This document shows positions 34,218 to 41,507 of a stretch of 56,567 nt of DNA, in pieces. Every line of letters starts with the position of its first letter. The first letter of the stretch is position 1. The translations under genes and the position numbers were made by a program. The notes beneath the pieces were generated by a model, which made no database searches, had not been told where the DNA came from, and worked only from the letters and a program-made list of their open reading frames with translations. Origin of the DNA: Anaerolineae bacterium. Its GTDB lineage: Bacteria > Chloroflexota > Anaerolineae > Aggregatilineales > Phototrophicaceae. The stretch spans positions 1 through 56,567 of the forward strand of contig JADLAY010000041.1 in assembly GCA_020849765.1 (NCBI GenBank). The letters are read 5' to 3'.

Positions 34218-34661
34218 TCATGTCGACGGATACTGCGCGGCGTAATTGCGCAAATAGTCTGCCAGTTCGTCCAGCGAGCGGACGAGATGATTCACGGAGC
34301 ACTGTAACATGACGTTGAGCGTCTGATCTGGGAAGCGCACCATGCGCGTGCGCCAGTCGCTGTAAACGCCGACGATGTGCTTATGGCGGGCGAAGCCGTA
34401 ACCGAGCTCCCAGGCAGTGCCGTCGTCGGTCGCCACGCCGTTCAGGTTGGCGACGATCAGGTCGCTGGCGTCGATCGCTTCGACATCCTCGCGGAAGATG
34501 CGCTGCATGATCTCCGGTACGTCGGCGCGCGCCGCTTCGAAGCCATCCCGGTGCGGCAAAAAGGTCGTGAAACCGGCATCGCGCACCACCCGATCGATCT
34601 GCTCGTCAAACCAGCGCTCGCCCTCGTCGAACAGCGGACCGGCGACATATACGTGAAGCAT
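34218..34661 (-). CDS. Nucleoside 2-deoxyribosyltransferase
   Basis: 147 residues. VYVAGPLFDEGE at the start, the SDLIVANLNG region, and DDGTAWELGYGFA, where Glu is the expected nucleophile. The enzyme moves deoxyribose between bases or hydrolyses deoxynucleoside monophosphates. Length and motifs are normal for the family. It overlaps or abuts the downstream phosphatase gene, which could remove phosphate from related nucleotides; that link is an inference. Confidence 0.9.
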   Translation of the reverse strand: MLHVYVAGPLFDEGERWFDEQIDRVVRDAGFTTFLPHRDGFEAARADVPEIMQRIFREDVEAIDASDLIVANLNGVATDDGTAWELGYGFARHKHIVGVYSDWRTRMVRFPDQTLNVMLQCSVNHLVRSLDELADYLRNYAAQYPST

Positions 34662-34770
34662 AAGGGGGTTCCCTTTCGAGTTCGGCTCAGGATCAAGGTT
34701 GACGCATCGCTCAGGAAACGGCAGAATCCTTATTATGACTTAGAATGCGCTATTGGATGAGGTGAACTTC

Positions 34771-35103
34771 GTGAAAACATCGCGCTTCAAGACGGACAAC
34801 CCGCTGCTCTTCGGCCTGTCGCTGCTGGCAGGCATCGGGCTGATCACCATGATTCTGTCGCTGGCTTACGGCGTCATCGCCGGTGCGGATGCCAGTACCA
34901 GCTCGATTGGATCATTCTTTGTGTTGGGGCTGGTGTTGTTCATTACCGGCGTCCTGAGTTGGGTCGCCGTCGTTCGCCCGTTCGAGAACTTCGACGACAT
35001 CAACATCCCGATGGACACCGGACATGGTCACACAGAACCTCATGAGGAGCACCCGGCGCTGACGGAAACGACCGAACAAGGTATGGAGCCGGTTCACCAC
35101 TAG
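34771..35103 (+). CDS. Small membrane protein with His/Glu-rich tail
   Basis: About 110 residues. Two membrane segments (about 12-35 and 43-68) with a short loop, then a cytoplasmic or periplasmic tail of 40 residues rich in His, Glu and Thr (GHGHTEPHEEHP), which could bind metal. The GTG at 34771 follows GAGG by eight bases and gives a normal start; a TTG at 34753 is an alternative. TAGAAT lies at 34741-34746. The function is unknown. It is five bases from the next gene. Confidence 0.65.
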   Translation: MKTSRFKTDNPLLFGLSLLAGIGLITMILSLAYGVIAGADASTSSIGSFFVLGLVLFITGVLSWVAVVRPFENFDDINIPMDTGHGHTEPHEEHPALTETTEQGMEPVHH

Positions 35104-35108
35104 ACATC

Positions 35109-35606
35109 ATGTCCGCGATTCCGCCTCGACAGCCGCTTGGCGACGCCTTCAGCGGATTCATCGTCCACCGTGACGAAGGTGACCTGCTGTGCGCGCCCGG
35201 CGTCGATGCGGCGCAGCCTGCGTCGAGCACGCCCTACGTCCTGCGCTATGGCATTCGCTACCTGGGCAAGCCGATGCTGTCCGTCGTGCCCGGCCTGGTG
35301 GCGATTGATTACGGCACCTTCTTGAACGGCACGGAAGCCTGGGACTTTCTGATTCACCGCAGCAACCTCTATCCACGCGCGGAAGTCTTCGGTTATCGCA
35401 ATGATGGCGTCGACGAGCAGGTGTTCGTGCGCCAGCTCGATCTGGCGCTGACGCCGGAGACACTCGTCTATGCCGACGATGCGGCGACCGTCCCGCGCGC
35501 GCATCCGCTGGCCTACGTCGGCCCGGAGGCCGACGCGCCGCCACGACTGCTTGCTTATCTCCCGCACTTCGATCACCTGCAAGCCTGGCAGATTGCCCAA
35601 TCCTGA
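35109..35606 (+). CDS. Hypothetical protein
   Basis: 165 residues, soluble, with no signal or membrane segment. It contains beta-like stretches (TPYVLRYGIRYLGKPMLSVVPGLVAIDYG, WDFLIHRSNLYPRAEVFGY) and ends LAYLPHFDHLQAWQIAQS. No motif of a known family is recognised. It lies between the small membrane protein and era in one run of plus-strand genes and is likely co-transcribed with them. Codon use matches the neighbours and no overlapping frame competes, so it is probably real. Confidence 0.6.
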   Translation: MSAIPPRQPLGDAFSGFIVHRDEGDLLCAPGVDAAQPASSTPYVLRYGIRYLGKPMLSVVPGLVAIDYGTFLNGTEAWDFLIHRSNLYPRAEVFGYRNDGVDEQVFVRQLDLALTPETLVYADDAATVPRAHPLAYVGPEADAPPRLLAYLPHFDHLQAWQIAQS

Positions 35607-35638
35607 TCGTTTGAGAGTAATTCACCTAAAGGGTATTC

Positions 35639-36592
35639 ATGACTGATTTTGAACCTGAGCTTGACAGCGTTTTCGAGCAGACGTCCGCGGATCATCGTTC
35701 CGGCATGGTGGCCGTCGTCGGGCGACCGAACGTCGGCAAATCGACGTTGATCAATCACATCCTTGGCCAGAAGATCGCGGCAGTGTCACCCAAGCCGCAG
35801 ACGACGCGCAAACGCCAGCTTGGGATTTATACGGCGCAGGATGTGCAAATCCTGTTTGTCGATACGCCGGGGCTGCATTTGCCGCGCCACAAGCTGGGCG
35901 AATTCATGGTCCAGCACGCGGAAGTCGCGCTGCGTGAGGCGGACGTCATCCTGCTGCTGCACGACGTGTCGCAGCCGCCCGACCGCGGCGACGGTCACAT
36001 CGTCGAGACGCTGACCCGCTTACGCGGCGATACGCCCGTGCTGCTGGCGCTCAACAAGGCGGACTTGCTCGACGCCGACAAGCGTGACCGCTACGTCGCC
36101 GCGCACATTGAGACGGTCAAGCCGACGCAAACCTTCTTGATCAGCGCACTGACCGGTGAGGGCGTCGATACGCTGCTGCAAGAATTGACCGCACGCCTGC
36201 CGTTGGGGCCACGCTATTACCCGGCGGAGCAGCTGACCGAAGTCAACATGCGCTTCATCGCCGCCGAGACGATCCGCGAGAAGGTCATGCAGCACACCGA
36301 GGAGGAGATCCCGCACGCGACCGCCGTCGAAATTGACAGCTACCGCGAAATGCCGGATCAGACGGTTATCAGCGGCATCCTCTACGTCGAGCGCGACAGC
36401 CAGAAGGGCATTCTGATCGGCAAGGGCGGCGCGATGATCAAGCGGATTGGGACGGAGGCGCGTCAGGATCTGGAAGCCATGACCGAAACCTCCGTCCATC
36501 TCGAACTCCGCGTCAAAGTCCTCAAGAACTGGCGCAAAGATGCGCGCCTGATGCAGCGGCTCGGTTACAACGTGGCTGCCGACGAGAAATAG
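35639..36592 (+). CDS. era: GTPase Era
   Basis: 317 residues. The GTPase domain has G1 GRPNVGKST (28-36), G2 region PQTTRKRQLG, G3 DTPG and G4 NKAD. The C-terminal KH domain (about 215-300) contains VISGILYVERDSQKGILIGKGGAMIKRIG, the RNA-binding GxxG. Era binds the 3' end of 16S rRNA during 30S assembly, the region RsmA also works on. AAAGGG lies about eight bases before the ATG. A 20-residue N-terminal extension precedes the usual start. Confidence 0.97.
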   Translation: MTDFEPELDSVFEQTSADHRSGMVAVVGRPNVGKSTLINHILGQKIAAVSPKPQTTRKRQLGIYTAQDVQILFVDTPGLHLPRHKLGEFMVQHAEVALREADVILLLHDVSQPPDRGDGHIVETLTRLRGDTPVLLALNKADLLDADKRDRYVAAHIETVKPTQTFLISALTGEGVDTLLQELTARLPLGPRYYPAEQLTEVNMRFIAAETIREKVMQHTEEEIPHATAVEIDSYREMPDQTVISGILYVERDSQKGILIGKGGAMIKRIGTEARQDLEAMTETSVHLELRVKVLKNWRKDARLMQRLGYNVAADEK

Positions 36593-36613
36593 GGCATTCG
36601 CGACCGAATGCCC
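36592..36613. terminator. Hairpin between era and the zinc-binding-protein gene
   Basis: A perfect 9-bp stem (GGGCATTCG/CGAATGCCC) with a 4-base loop, starting at the last base of the era stop. On the minus strand it is followed by TATTTCT, so it may end transcription of the convergent gene better than that of era. Confidence 0.5.
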
Positions 36614-36628
36614 CTGCGCATGTGTGCC

Positions 36629-37663
36629 TTAGCCGGAGAGAGCATCCGCAATTGTGTGGGCGTTGAAGCGCATGAAATCGAGGTAGGTGGCCGCCGGGCC
36701 GTCCACGTCGCTGAGTGACTCGCTGTAGAGGCTGGTCACGACCTGGACGCCCGCCTCCTGCGCCACCACCTGGGCGACCTCGGAGTTGCCGGAGACTTCG
36801 GCAAAGATCGCCGGTACATTTTCCGTCTGAATCGTCTCGATCAACGCAATCAACGAACGCGGATCGAGTTCGGCGAGGGTGCTGGCCGACGGGAACACCG
36901 TCGCAACGACCTCGAAATCATAGGTAGCCGCAAAGTAGCCCATGAATTCGTGATTGGTCACCAGCTTGCGCGCGTCTTCCGGGACGACCGCCAGGATCTC
37001 GGTCAACTCGCTGTCGAGCGCCTCAAGCTGGCTGATGTAGGCATCGGCGTTGGCGCGAAAACTGCCGGCGTGTTCCGGGTCAAGAGCGTTGAAGGCGTCG
37101 GCGATGTTGTTCGCCCAGATCATCACGTTGTGCGGATTCATCCAGACGTGCGGGTCGCAAGCGCCGTGCAGGTGCTCATCGCCTGTGTCCGCCTCTTCTT
37201 CGGCGTCATGCGTCGCGGCAGTGCAGTCAAGATCCGGGCTGCCGAGCACGCCGATGTATTCGGCCTCGTGATGATCGTCCGCGGCGTTTGCCTCGTCCTC
37301 GTGTGCGTGTTCGCCCTCATAGGCGAGCATGTCGATGCCGTTGGAGACGGTGACGAGCTGCGTATGGTCGCCCGCGAGCGTGTCGAGCAAATCGCCCAGG
37401 AAGGTCTCGTAACTTGCGCCGACCATCAACAGCATGTCGGCATCGGCGATGCGGGTGGCATCGGTCGGGTTGAGGATGAACGCGTGTGCGTCCGCATCTC
37501 TCGGCACCAGGGGCGTGACGTCGACGAACTCACCGCCGACGATCTGCGCGACGTCGGCGACAATCGTCGTCGTCGCCACCACTTGTGGCACATCCTGAGC
37601 GCTCACGCCGCCCGCAATCACTCCGAACAAGAGCAAGCACAACATCCACAACCGCAGCTTCAT
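36629..37663 (-). CDS. znuA: Zinc (metal) ABC transporter substrate-binding protein
   Basis: 344 residues from the ATG at 37663. A Sec signal peptide (about 1-22, ending VSA) is followed by VVATTTIVADVAQIVGG. Metal ligands appear in DAHAFILNPTD, DPHVWMNPHN and TNHEFMGYF. A His/acid-rich insertion (about 110-180) with EHAHEDE, DDHHE and EHLHGACDPH is typical of zinc-specific ZnuA proteins, so zinc is favoured over manganese. The protein delivers metal to a membrane permease such as that at 104-976. A consensus promoter and a Fur/Zur-like dyad lie upstream. The longer frame (to 37783) crosses that promoter and is rejected. Confidence 0.92.
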   Translation of the reverse strand: MKLRLWMLCLLLFGVIAGGVSAQDVPQVVATTTIVADVAQIVGGEFVDVTPLVPRDADAHAFILNPTDATRIADADMLLMVGASYETFLGDLLDTLAGDHTQLVTVSNGIDMLAYEGEHAHEDEANAADDHHEAEYIGVLGSPDLDCTAATHDAEEEADTGDEHLHGACDPHVWMNPHNVMIWANNIADAFNALDPEHAGSFRANADAYISQLEALDSELTEILAVVPEDARKLVTNHEFMGYFAATYDFEVVATVFPSASTLAELDPRSLIALIETIQTENVPAIFAEVSGNSEVAQVVAQEAGVQVVTSLYSESLSDVDGPAATYLDFMRFNAHTIADALSG

Positions 37664-37678
37664 AGCACACTCCACCTT

Positions 37679-37697
37679 ATTGATACTCTGTCTCAAT
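37679..37697. promoter_or_regulatory. Fur/Zur-like operator dyad of the znuA-like gene
   Basis: Read in the gene's direction: ATTGAGAC, three bases, GTATCAAT; seven of eight arm positions pair, and flanking CTT/AAG extend it. It covers the predicted transcription start, four bases after the -10. The arm ATTGAGAC is identical to that of the dyad at 991-1009. The pattern TGAnA(N5)TnTCA fits Fur-family boxes. Repression by a zinc-loaded regulator is inferred. Confidence 0.7.
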
Positions 37698-37701
37698 AAG
37701 G

Positions 37702-37730
37702 ATGATAGCAAGCGGTCGGATGTCTGGCAA
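37702..37730 (-). promoter_or_regulatory. Promoter of the znuA-like gene
   Basis: On the minus strand TTGCCA (37725-37730), 17 bp, TATCAT (37702-37707). The start would fall near 37695, within the operator dyad, so a bound repressor would block polymerase. Confidence 0.7.
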
Positions 37731-37739
37731 GGGCTGAAA

Positions 37740-38585
37740 TCAATCGCGTTCCAGCACGTAAGTCGCCAGACGCAGCGCGCCAATCGTGATCAGCGGCGGC
37801 AGCGCCAGCGGCAGCACGATCTCGACCAGGAAGCGCTCCGATGGGCTAAGCGGGAGCAAGCGCGGCAGGTTGATCAGCACGGCGTAAGCGAAGCCGAGCG
37901 TGAGCGTCGAGAGCATGCCGGGGATGCGTGCGCCGGTCAGCGCGCCCATCAGGACGCCGAGGGCTGCCATCATCGCCGGTTCGACCAGGATGCGCAGCAG
38001 GCAGGTCGCGTAGCCCACGATCATGAAGAAGCGTGACAACGCCGGATAATCGGTCGGCGAATAGTAGCTGGCGTACTGCAGGATCAAGACGGGCAGGGTG
38101 AGCAGCGCGGCGGTCAGGAGCAGCAGGTCGAGCGTTTCGATCTGACGCCAGATGGCAGCACTCGCCTTGGCGGATAGGATGTGCCTGAGCGGCATCGGCG
38201 AGACGCGCAGCAGCGTGAACTGCTGCTTGCGTTTGGCGTCGGCGACGGACGTCGACGCACTTGAACCGATCCGTGCCAGCGCCTCGATGTAGAAGTAGAG
38301 CGCGACCGGGATCAGCACAATCGGCACGGTCACGATCGGCAGCAGCAAGTTGAACAGACCGGGCAGCGGGAAGGTCAGCAGGATGACCAGGCTCTCAAAC
38401 AGGAAGAACCGCACCGGCAGCCACAGATCCGGCGTCATCACGCGATGAAAAATGCCCAGCTCCTGGCGCACGATCGGGTAAGAACGGCGCGCCCAGACCG
38501 GCAGAGCACGATCCATCCGTTCCGGATCGGTCGCCATCACTTGCGCATAGACGCGTTCGGGCAGGGCGCGTTCAAGAGACGACAT
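37740..38585 (-). CDS. Multi-pass membrane protein, possibly ABC-2 permease-like
   Basis: 281 residues with a 65-residue hydrophilic N-terminus and about six membrane segments from residue 60 on. The polytopic C-terminal part and a loop with LLRVSPMPLRHILSAK recall ABC-2 type permeases (drug or polysaccharide export), but no partner ATPase is next to it and similarity is weak. The ATG at 38585 follows AAGGA by about seven bases. It lies 76 bases upstream of the znuA-like gene on the same strand, yet that gene has its own promoter. The function is unresolved. Confidence 0.65.
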   Translation of the reverse strand: MSSLERALPERVYAQVMATDPERMDRALPVWARRSYPIVRQELGIFHRVMTPDLWLPVRFFLFESLVILLTFPLPGLFNLLLPIVTVPIVLIPVALYFYIEALARIGSSASTSVADAKRKQQFTLLRVSPMPLRHILSAKASAAIWRQIETLDLLLLTAALLTLPVLILQYASYYSPTDYPALSRFFMIVGYATCLLRILVEPAMMAALGVLMGALTGARIPGMLSTLTLGFAYAVLINLPRLLPLSPSERFLVEIVLPLALPPLITIGALRLATYVLERD

Positions 38586-38778
38586 CACATTTCCTTCAGT
38601 TGCTTATCTCTATTTTATCCTTAAGTCGCTTTCCCGGTTCAAGTTTCTCCGGAAAGGCAAAAGCGAAAACGAACATCCGTGGTAACACGCCGGCGCCACG
38701 CAGCTTCATTTGTGCAGAATAGACCATTAGAAAGGCCCTAGAAATGTGAAAACTGCATGAATTCGGCACCAATCCCAA

Positions 38779-38807
38779 TTGACTGCACTCACACTCACCC
38801 TTAGAAT
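38779..38807 (+). promoter_or_regulatory. Consensus promoter of the 75-residue protein gene
   Basis: TTGACT (38779-38784), exactly 17 bp, TAGAAT (38802-38807). The start would be near 38814, at the beginning of a perfect inverted repeat. The remaining gap between 38586 and this promoter holds no gene I can support. Confidence 0.7.
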
Positions 38808-38811
38808 CAAG

Positions 38812-38833
38812 GTGGAATAAGAAAAGATTCCAC
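38812..38833. repeat. Inverted repeat at the predicted transcription start
   Basis: GTGGAAT and ATTCCAC, 7-bp perfect arms around eight A/G-rich bases. It may be an operator on DNA or a stabilising hairpin at the 5' end of the transcript. The two options cannot be separated from sequence. Confidence 0.5.
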
Positions 38834-38893
38834 GTGTTATTTCGGGGCCTCTGGGCAAACGTTACCGATCTTATGCAACGGAGCAACACATAT

Positions 38894-39121
38894 ATGACGC
38901 TGTACACGATTGAAACGATCCATTTGTTTCAGGATCAGCTGCTGCGCGAAGCCGAAACGGAACGGCTCGTGCACGAGGCGGTGCTGGAACGCCGTGAGCG
39001 CAAACTCCGGCTGCCGCTGTGGACAAGCCGCCGCGCCACGTCGTTAGACAAAGGGTTGGTCGAGATCGCGGGCGAAGACGCGGCTGGGGAAACGCAGACC
39101 ACGACGATCAGTTTGAATTGA
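38894..39121 (+). CDS. Small conserved-looking hypothetical protein (75 residues)
   Basis: 75 residues starting MTLYTIETIHLFQDQLLREAETERLV. The first 40 residues form a charged, probably amphipathic helix with many Glu and Arg; the tail is Thr/Glu/Gly-rich. There is no signal, membrane segment or cysteine. The ATG at 38894 follows CGGAG; the open frame extends 20 codons further but upstream of any ribosome site. A consensus promoter, an inverted repeat and a strong terminator frame it as a single-gene unit, which supports expression. The function is unknown. Confidence 0.6.
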   Translation: MTLYTIETIHLFQDQLLREAETERLVHEAVLERRERKLRLPLWTSRRATSLDKGLVEIAGEDAAGETQTTTISLN

Positions 39122-39159
39122 CGGGGAGGCCGCAAGGCCAGATAAGCGAATAATCATGA

Positions 39160-39196
39160 GCGCCGGGCCGAGTGTGTGCCCGGCGCGTTTTGTTTT
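39160..39196 (+). terminator. Strong Rho-independent terminator
   Basis: A perfect 9-bp GC-rich stem (GCGCCGGGC/GCCCGGCGC) with a 9-base loop, followed by GTTTTGTTTT. It ends the unit of the 75-residue protein gene. Its T-run overlaps the stop codon of the convergent coaE-type gene. Confidence 0.9.
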
Positions 39197-40406
39197 AGAT
39201 GGGCCGTGTCACGCGGTCGGCGCGCAGCACCTTGAACAGGCCGAACATGCCATCGCGCAGTTGTTCGCGCGCAGCCTCGCGCCATGCGGGCGACGTCAAT
39301 TCTTCGATCTTGAGCGTGGAGTAACCGGCTTCGACAAAGCCCTGGCGCACGCGCGGATTACTGTCCGCGGCCCAGAAGACAAAACTGACCTCGCTCTGCA
39401 ATTCCTGCGCCGACTTCTCGATGGCCTCGGTCAGCACCCGGATGACAGTCACGATTGGGGCGTCGGGGGCGAGGTAAAGCTCGTCCACGCTCGTGATCAG
39501 GTTTTCGACCTGCCAGCCTGCCACCGCCACCAGTTCGCCACTCTCTTTCTGCGCCATCAGATAACTCTTCTGGCCGAAGCCGAGCATGATGTCCATCCGC
39601 GTGATGGCTTTGCCGGTCACCTTGTGGATGAAATCGGCGATTTGCTCTGCGTTGGTCGGCGTCCCGCGCTTCGGGCGAATGCCATCGACCAGCGGCGCTT
39701 CCTGGGTATCCGTCGGGCTGCTGACCATCGGCGCTGCAGGTGCTGCTGCCGTAGAGGCGGGTGTTGCGGGCTTCCCACCGCTGTGGACAGGCGCGGGCGC
39801 CGCTTGCGCGAAAATGTCGTTCCAGGACGCCTGTACCTGCTTCCAGGTTTCATCGACGTTGCTGCCATTGTGAATGACGACATTAGCGCGCGCGAGTTTA
39901 TCAGACTGGGGATTCTGCGACGCAATGCGCTTACGCGCTTCTGCCTCGCTCATGTTGCGTTTGCTCAGCAGGCGCTCAAGCTGCGCCTCTTCCGGGGCAT
40001 CGACCACCCAGATGCTATCGCACATCTCGGTCAGGTTACCTTCCAGCAGCTTGATCGCTTCGACGACGATGACGCGCTGACTGGCCCGGCTGATCAAGGT
40101 CTTGACCGCGCCGCCGACGACCGGATGCACGATCCGTTCGAGTGTTGCCAGCGCATCCGGCACCGCGAAAACGATCGAACCCAGCCGGGCGCGGTTGATC
40201 TGTCCATTGCTATCAAGGATGTAGCGCCCGAACATCTCGACCACAGGCTTGTAGGCGGGCGCGCCGGGCATCATGGCCTGATGAGTCAAGCCGTCCGCGT
40301 CAATTGTGTAGGCGCCCAGGTGCTGGAGCATCCGCCGCACCACACTCTTGCCAACGGCGATATTGCCCGTCAAACCAATGATATATTTGTTGTCCCCGCG
40401 TGCCAC
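39195..40406 (-). CDS. coaE: Dephospho-CoA kinase fused to a GNAT-like C-terminal domain
   Basis: 403 residues, twice the usual CoaE length. Residues 1-205 are CoaE: Walker A GLTGNIAVGKS (11-21), IDADGLTHQAM, RIVHPVV and a lid region with RNMSEAEARKRIASQ. It phosphorylates dephospho-CoA, the last step of CoA synthesis. A Pro/Ala linker (about 205-250) leads to a second domain (about 255-403) with GELVAVAGWQVENLITSVDELYLAPDAP and VRQGFVEAGYSTLKIEELTSPAWREAA. This resembles a degenerate acetyltransferase fold, though that call is tentative. In Walker A, Asn replaces one of the usual glycines (GLTGGIGSGKS), without loss of Lys or Ser. Confidence 0.88.
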   Translation of the reverse strand: MARGDNKYIIGLTGNIAVGKSVVRRMLQHLGAYTIDADGLTHQAMMPGAPAYKPVVEMFGRYILDSNGQINRARLGSIVFAVPDALATLERIVHPVVGGAVKTLISRASQRVIVVEAIKLLEGNLTEMCDSIWVVDAPEEAQLERLLSKRNMSEAEARKRIASQNPQSDKLARANVVIHNGSNVDETWKQVQASWNDIFAQAAPAPVHSGGKPATPASTAAAPAAPMVSSPTDTQEAPLVDGIRPKRGTPTNAEQIADFIHKVTGKAITRMDIMLGFGQKSYLMAQKESGELVAVAGWQVENLITSVDELYLAPDAPIVTVIRVLTEAIEKSAQELQSEVSFVFWAADSNPRVRQGFVEAGYSTLKIEELTSPAWREAAREQLRDGMFGLFKVLRADRVTRPI

Positions 40407-40508
40407 CGCGTCGCCTCCAGCATATTCTTTGGTTTTGTGAACAAGTGCATGTCACCCATTGTACCGCTTGTTTGAGCAGAATAACCCGTAAAGGTTGCCA
40501 GCTCGCGC

Positions 40509-40835
40509 TTAAGCCGGGCACAGGCCCACGATCAGACCGTCGCTCCAGTCATATTTTGCATCCATGAGTGCGCTCACAGCGGCTGCGGTCTCCGGCTCGT
40601 TGGTGGCATCCACGATGCGCCCGTTCCCGCGAATTTCGTCCGCGTCGCGCGAGCCCACGCGCCAGCGCACGGCCGGCTGCGCCCGGATGTTTTGCACCCA
40701 GTGCGACCGTTCACCATGTTCGGACACGAGATAATAACAGGCGTCGTGAAAGACGAACCAGATCTCGATTTCGTGCGTTTTGCCGGTTTTGTGGCCGGTG
40801 GTCGTCAAATAGAGGAATTGGGGTTCGGCGCTCAT
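40509..40835 (-). CDS. DDN-like nitroreductase family protein (F420/flavin split barrel)
   Basis: 108 residues from the ATG at 40835. FLYLTTTGHKTGKTHEIEIWF and YYLVSEHGERSHWVQNIRAQPAVRWRVG match the deazaflavin-dependent nitroreductase (DDN) family, small split-barrel proteins that use F420H2 or bind flavins. It may reduce quinones or nitro compounds; its substrate is unknown. AGGAT precedes the ATG. A strong terminator of the efp gene lies just upstream, so it has its own transcription start. If it uses F420, the organism should make that cofactor. Confidence 0.8.
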   Translation of the reverse strand: MSAEPQFLYLTTTGHKTGKTHEIEIWFVFHDACYYLVSEHGERSHWVQNIRAQPAVRWRVGSRDADEIRGNGRIVDATNEPETAAAVSALMDAKYDWSDGLIVGLCPA

Positions 40836-40844
40836 GAGAGATCC

Positions 40845-40881
40845 TGAAAACAAAAACCCCTTTCCATGCCGGAAAGGGGTT
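40845..40881 (-). terminator. Strong Rho-independent terminator of efp
   Basis: On the minus strand an 11-bp perfect stem (AACCCCTTTCC/GGAAAGGGGTT) with a 5-base loop runs into TTTGTTTTC. It lies 25 bases past the efp stop and overlaps the region just before the DDN-like gene. Confidence 0.93.
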
Positions 40882-40905
40882 CTCTAGCAAGATTGGGCGC
40901 GCGTA

Positions 40906-41463
40906 TCAGCCGCGACCGACGTAGGAGCCATCGCGCGTATCGACCTTAATCGAGTCGCCAATGTTGATGAAGATCGGCACCTGCACGGAAAGGCCGGTAT
41001 TGGTCACGACTTTCTTGTTGACGCTGCCCGCGGTATCGCCGACGACGGCCACTTCCGCATCCGCCACCGTGTAGGTCAGCGTCGTCGGCAGCACGTAGTC
41101 GATCACCTTGCCCTCGAAAATGCGCAGGTCGAGCGCCATGTTTTCGATCAGGAACAGTGCGTCTTCGGCGAAGAACGAGACCGGCACTTCATACTGATCG
41201 TAGGTGTTCGTGTTCATGAAGTGCAGCATTTCGCCGTCGCTGTACAGGTATTCGCACGGTTCTTGCTCAACGTAGAGGTTTTCGACACGTTCTTCAGCGC
41301 CAAAGACGCGGTTGACCGTGTTGCCGGTGCCGAGATCGAGCAGCTGCGTATCCATGTAGGCAGTGCCGCGACCCGGCTTATTGTATTTGGTTTTGACGAC
41401 GCGAAACAATTTGCCATCCAGGCGAAGGGTAGTGCCCTTCTTCAGATCGCCGCCAGGAATCAC
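40906..41463 (-). CDS. efp: Elongation factor P
   Basis: 185 residues with the three-barrel layout of EF-P, including IPGGDLKKGTTLRLDGKLFRVV at the start and the C-terminal NIGDSIKVDTRDGSYVGRG. It relieves ribosomes stalled at proline runs, useful here because many proteins carry Pro-rich stretches. The tip of domain I reads NKPGRG with Arg32, where many bacteria have a Lys modified by EpmA. Arg at this place is rhamnosylated by EarP in some proteobacteria, but neither enzyme is encoded nearby. Confidence 0.96.
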   Translation of the reverse strand: MIPGGDLKKGTTLRLDGKLFRVVKTKYNKPGRGTAYMDTQLLDLGTGNTVNRVFGAEERVENLYVEQEPCEYLYSDGEMLHFMNTNTYDQYEVPVSFFAEDALFLIENMALDLRIFEGKVIDYVLPTTLTYTVADAEVAVVGDTAGSVNKKVVTNTGLSVQVPIFINIGDSIKVDTRDGSYVGRG

Positions 41464-41507
41464 GTTTCATCTCCAGTTAGCTGTGTTGTTTGATTGGTGA
41501 CATTATA

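Noticed and set aside
38596..38907. 103-codon minus-strand frame in the gap before the small gene
   Set aside because: No ribosome site, unusual composition for this genome, and it runs against a consensus promoter on the other strand.
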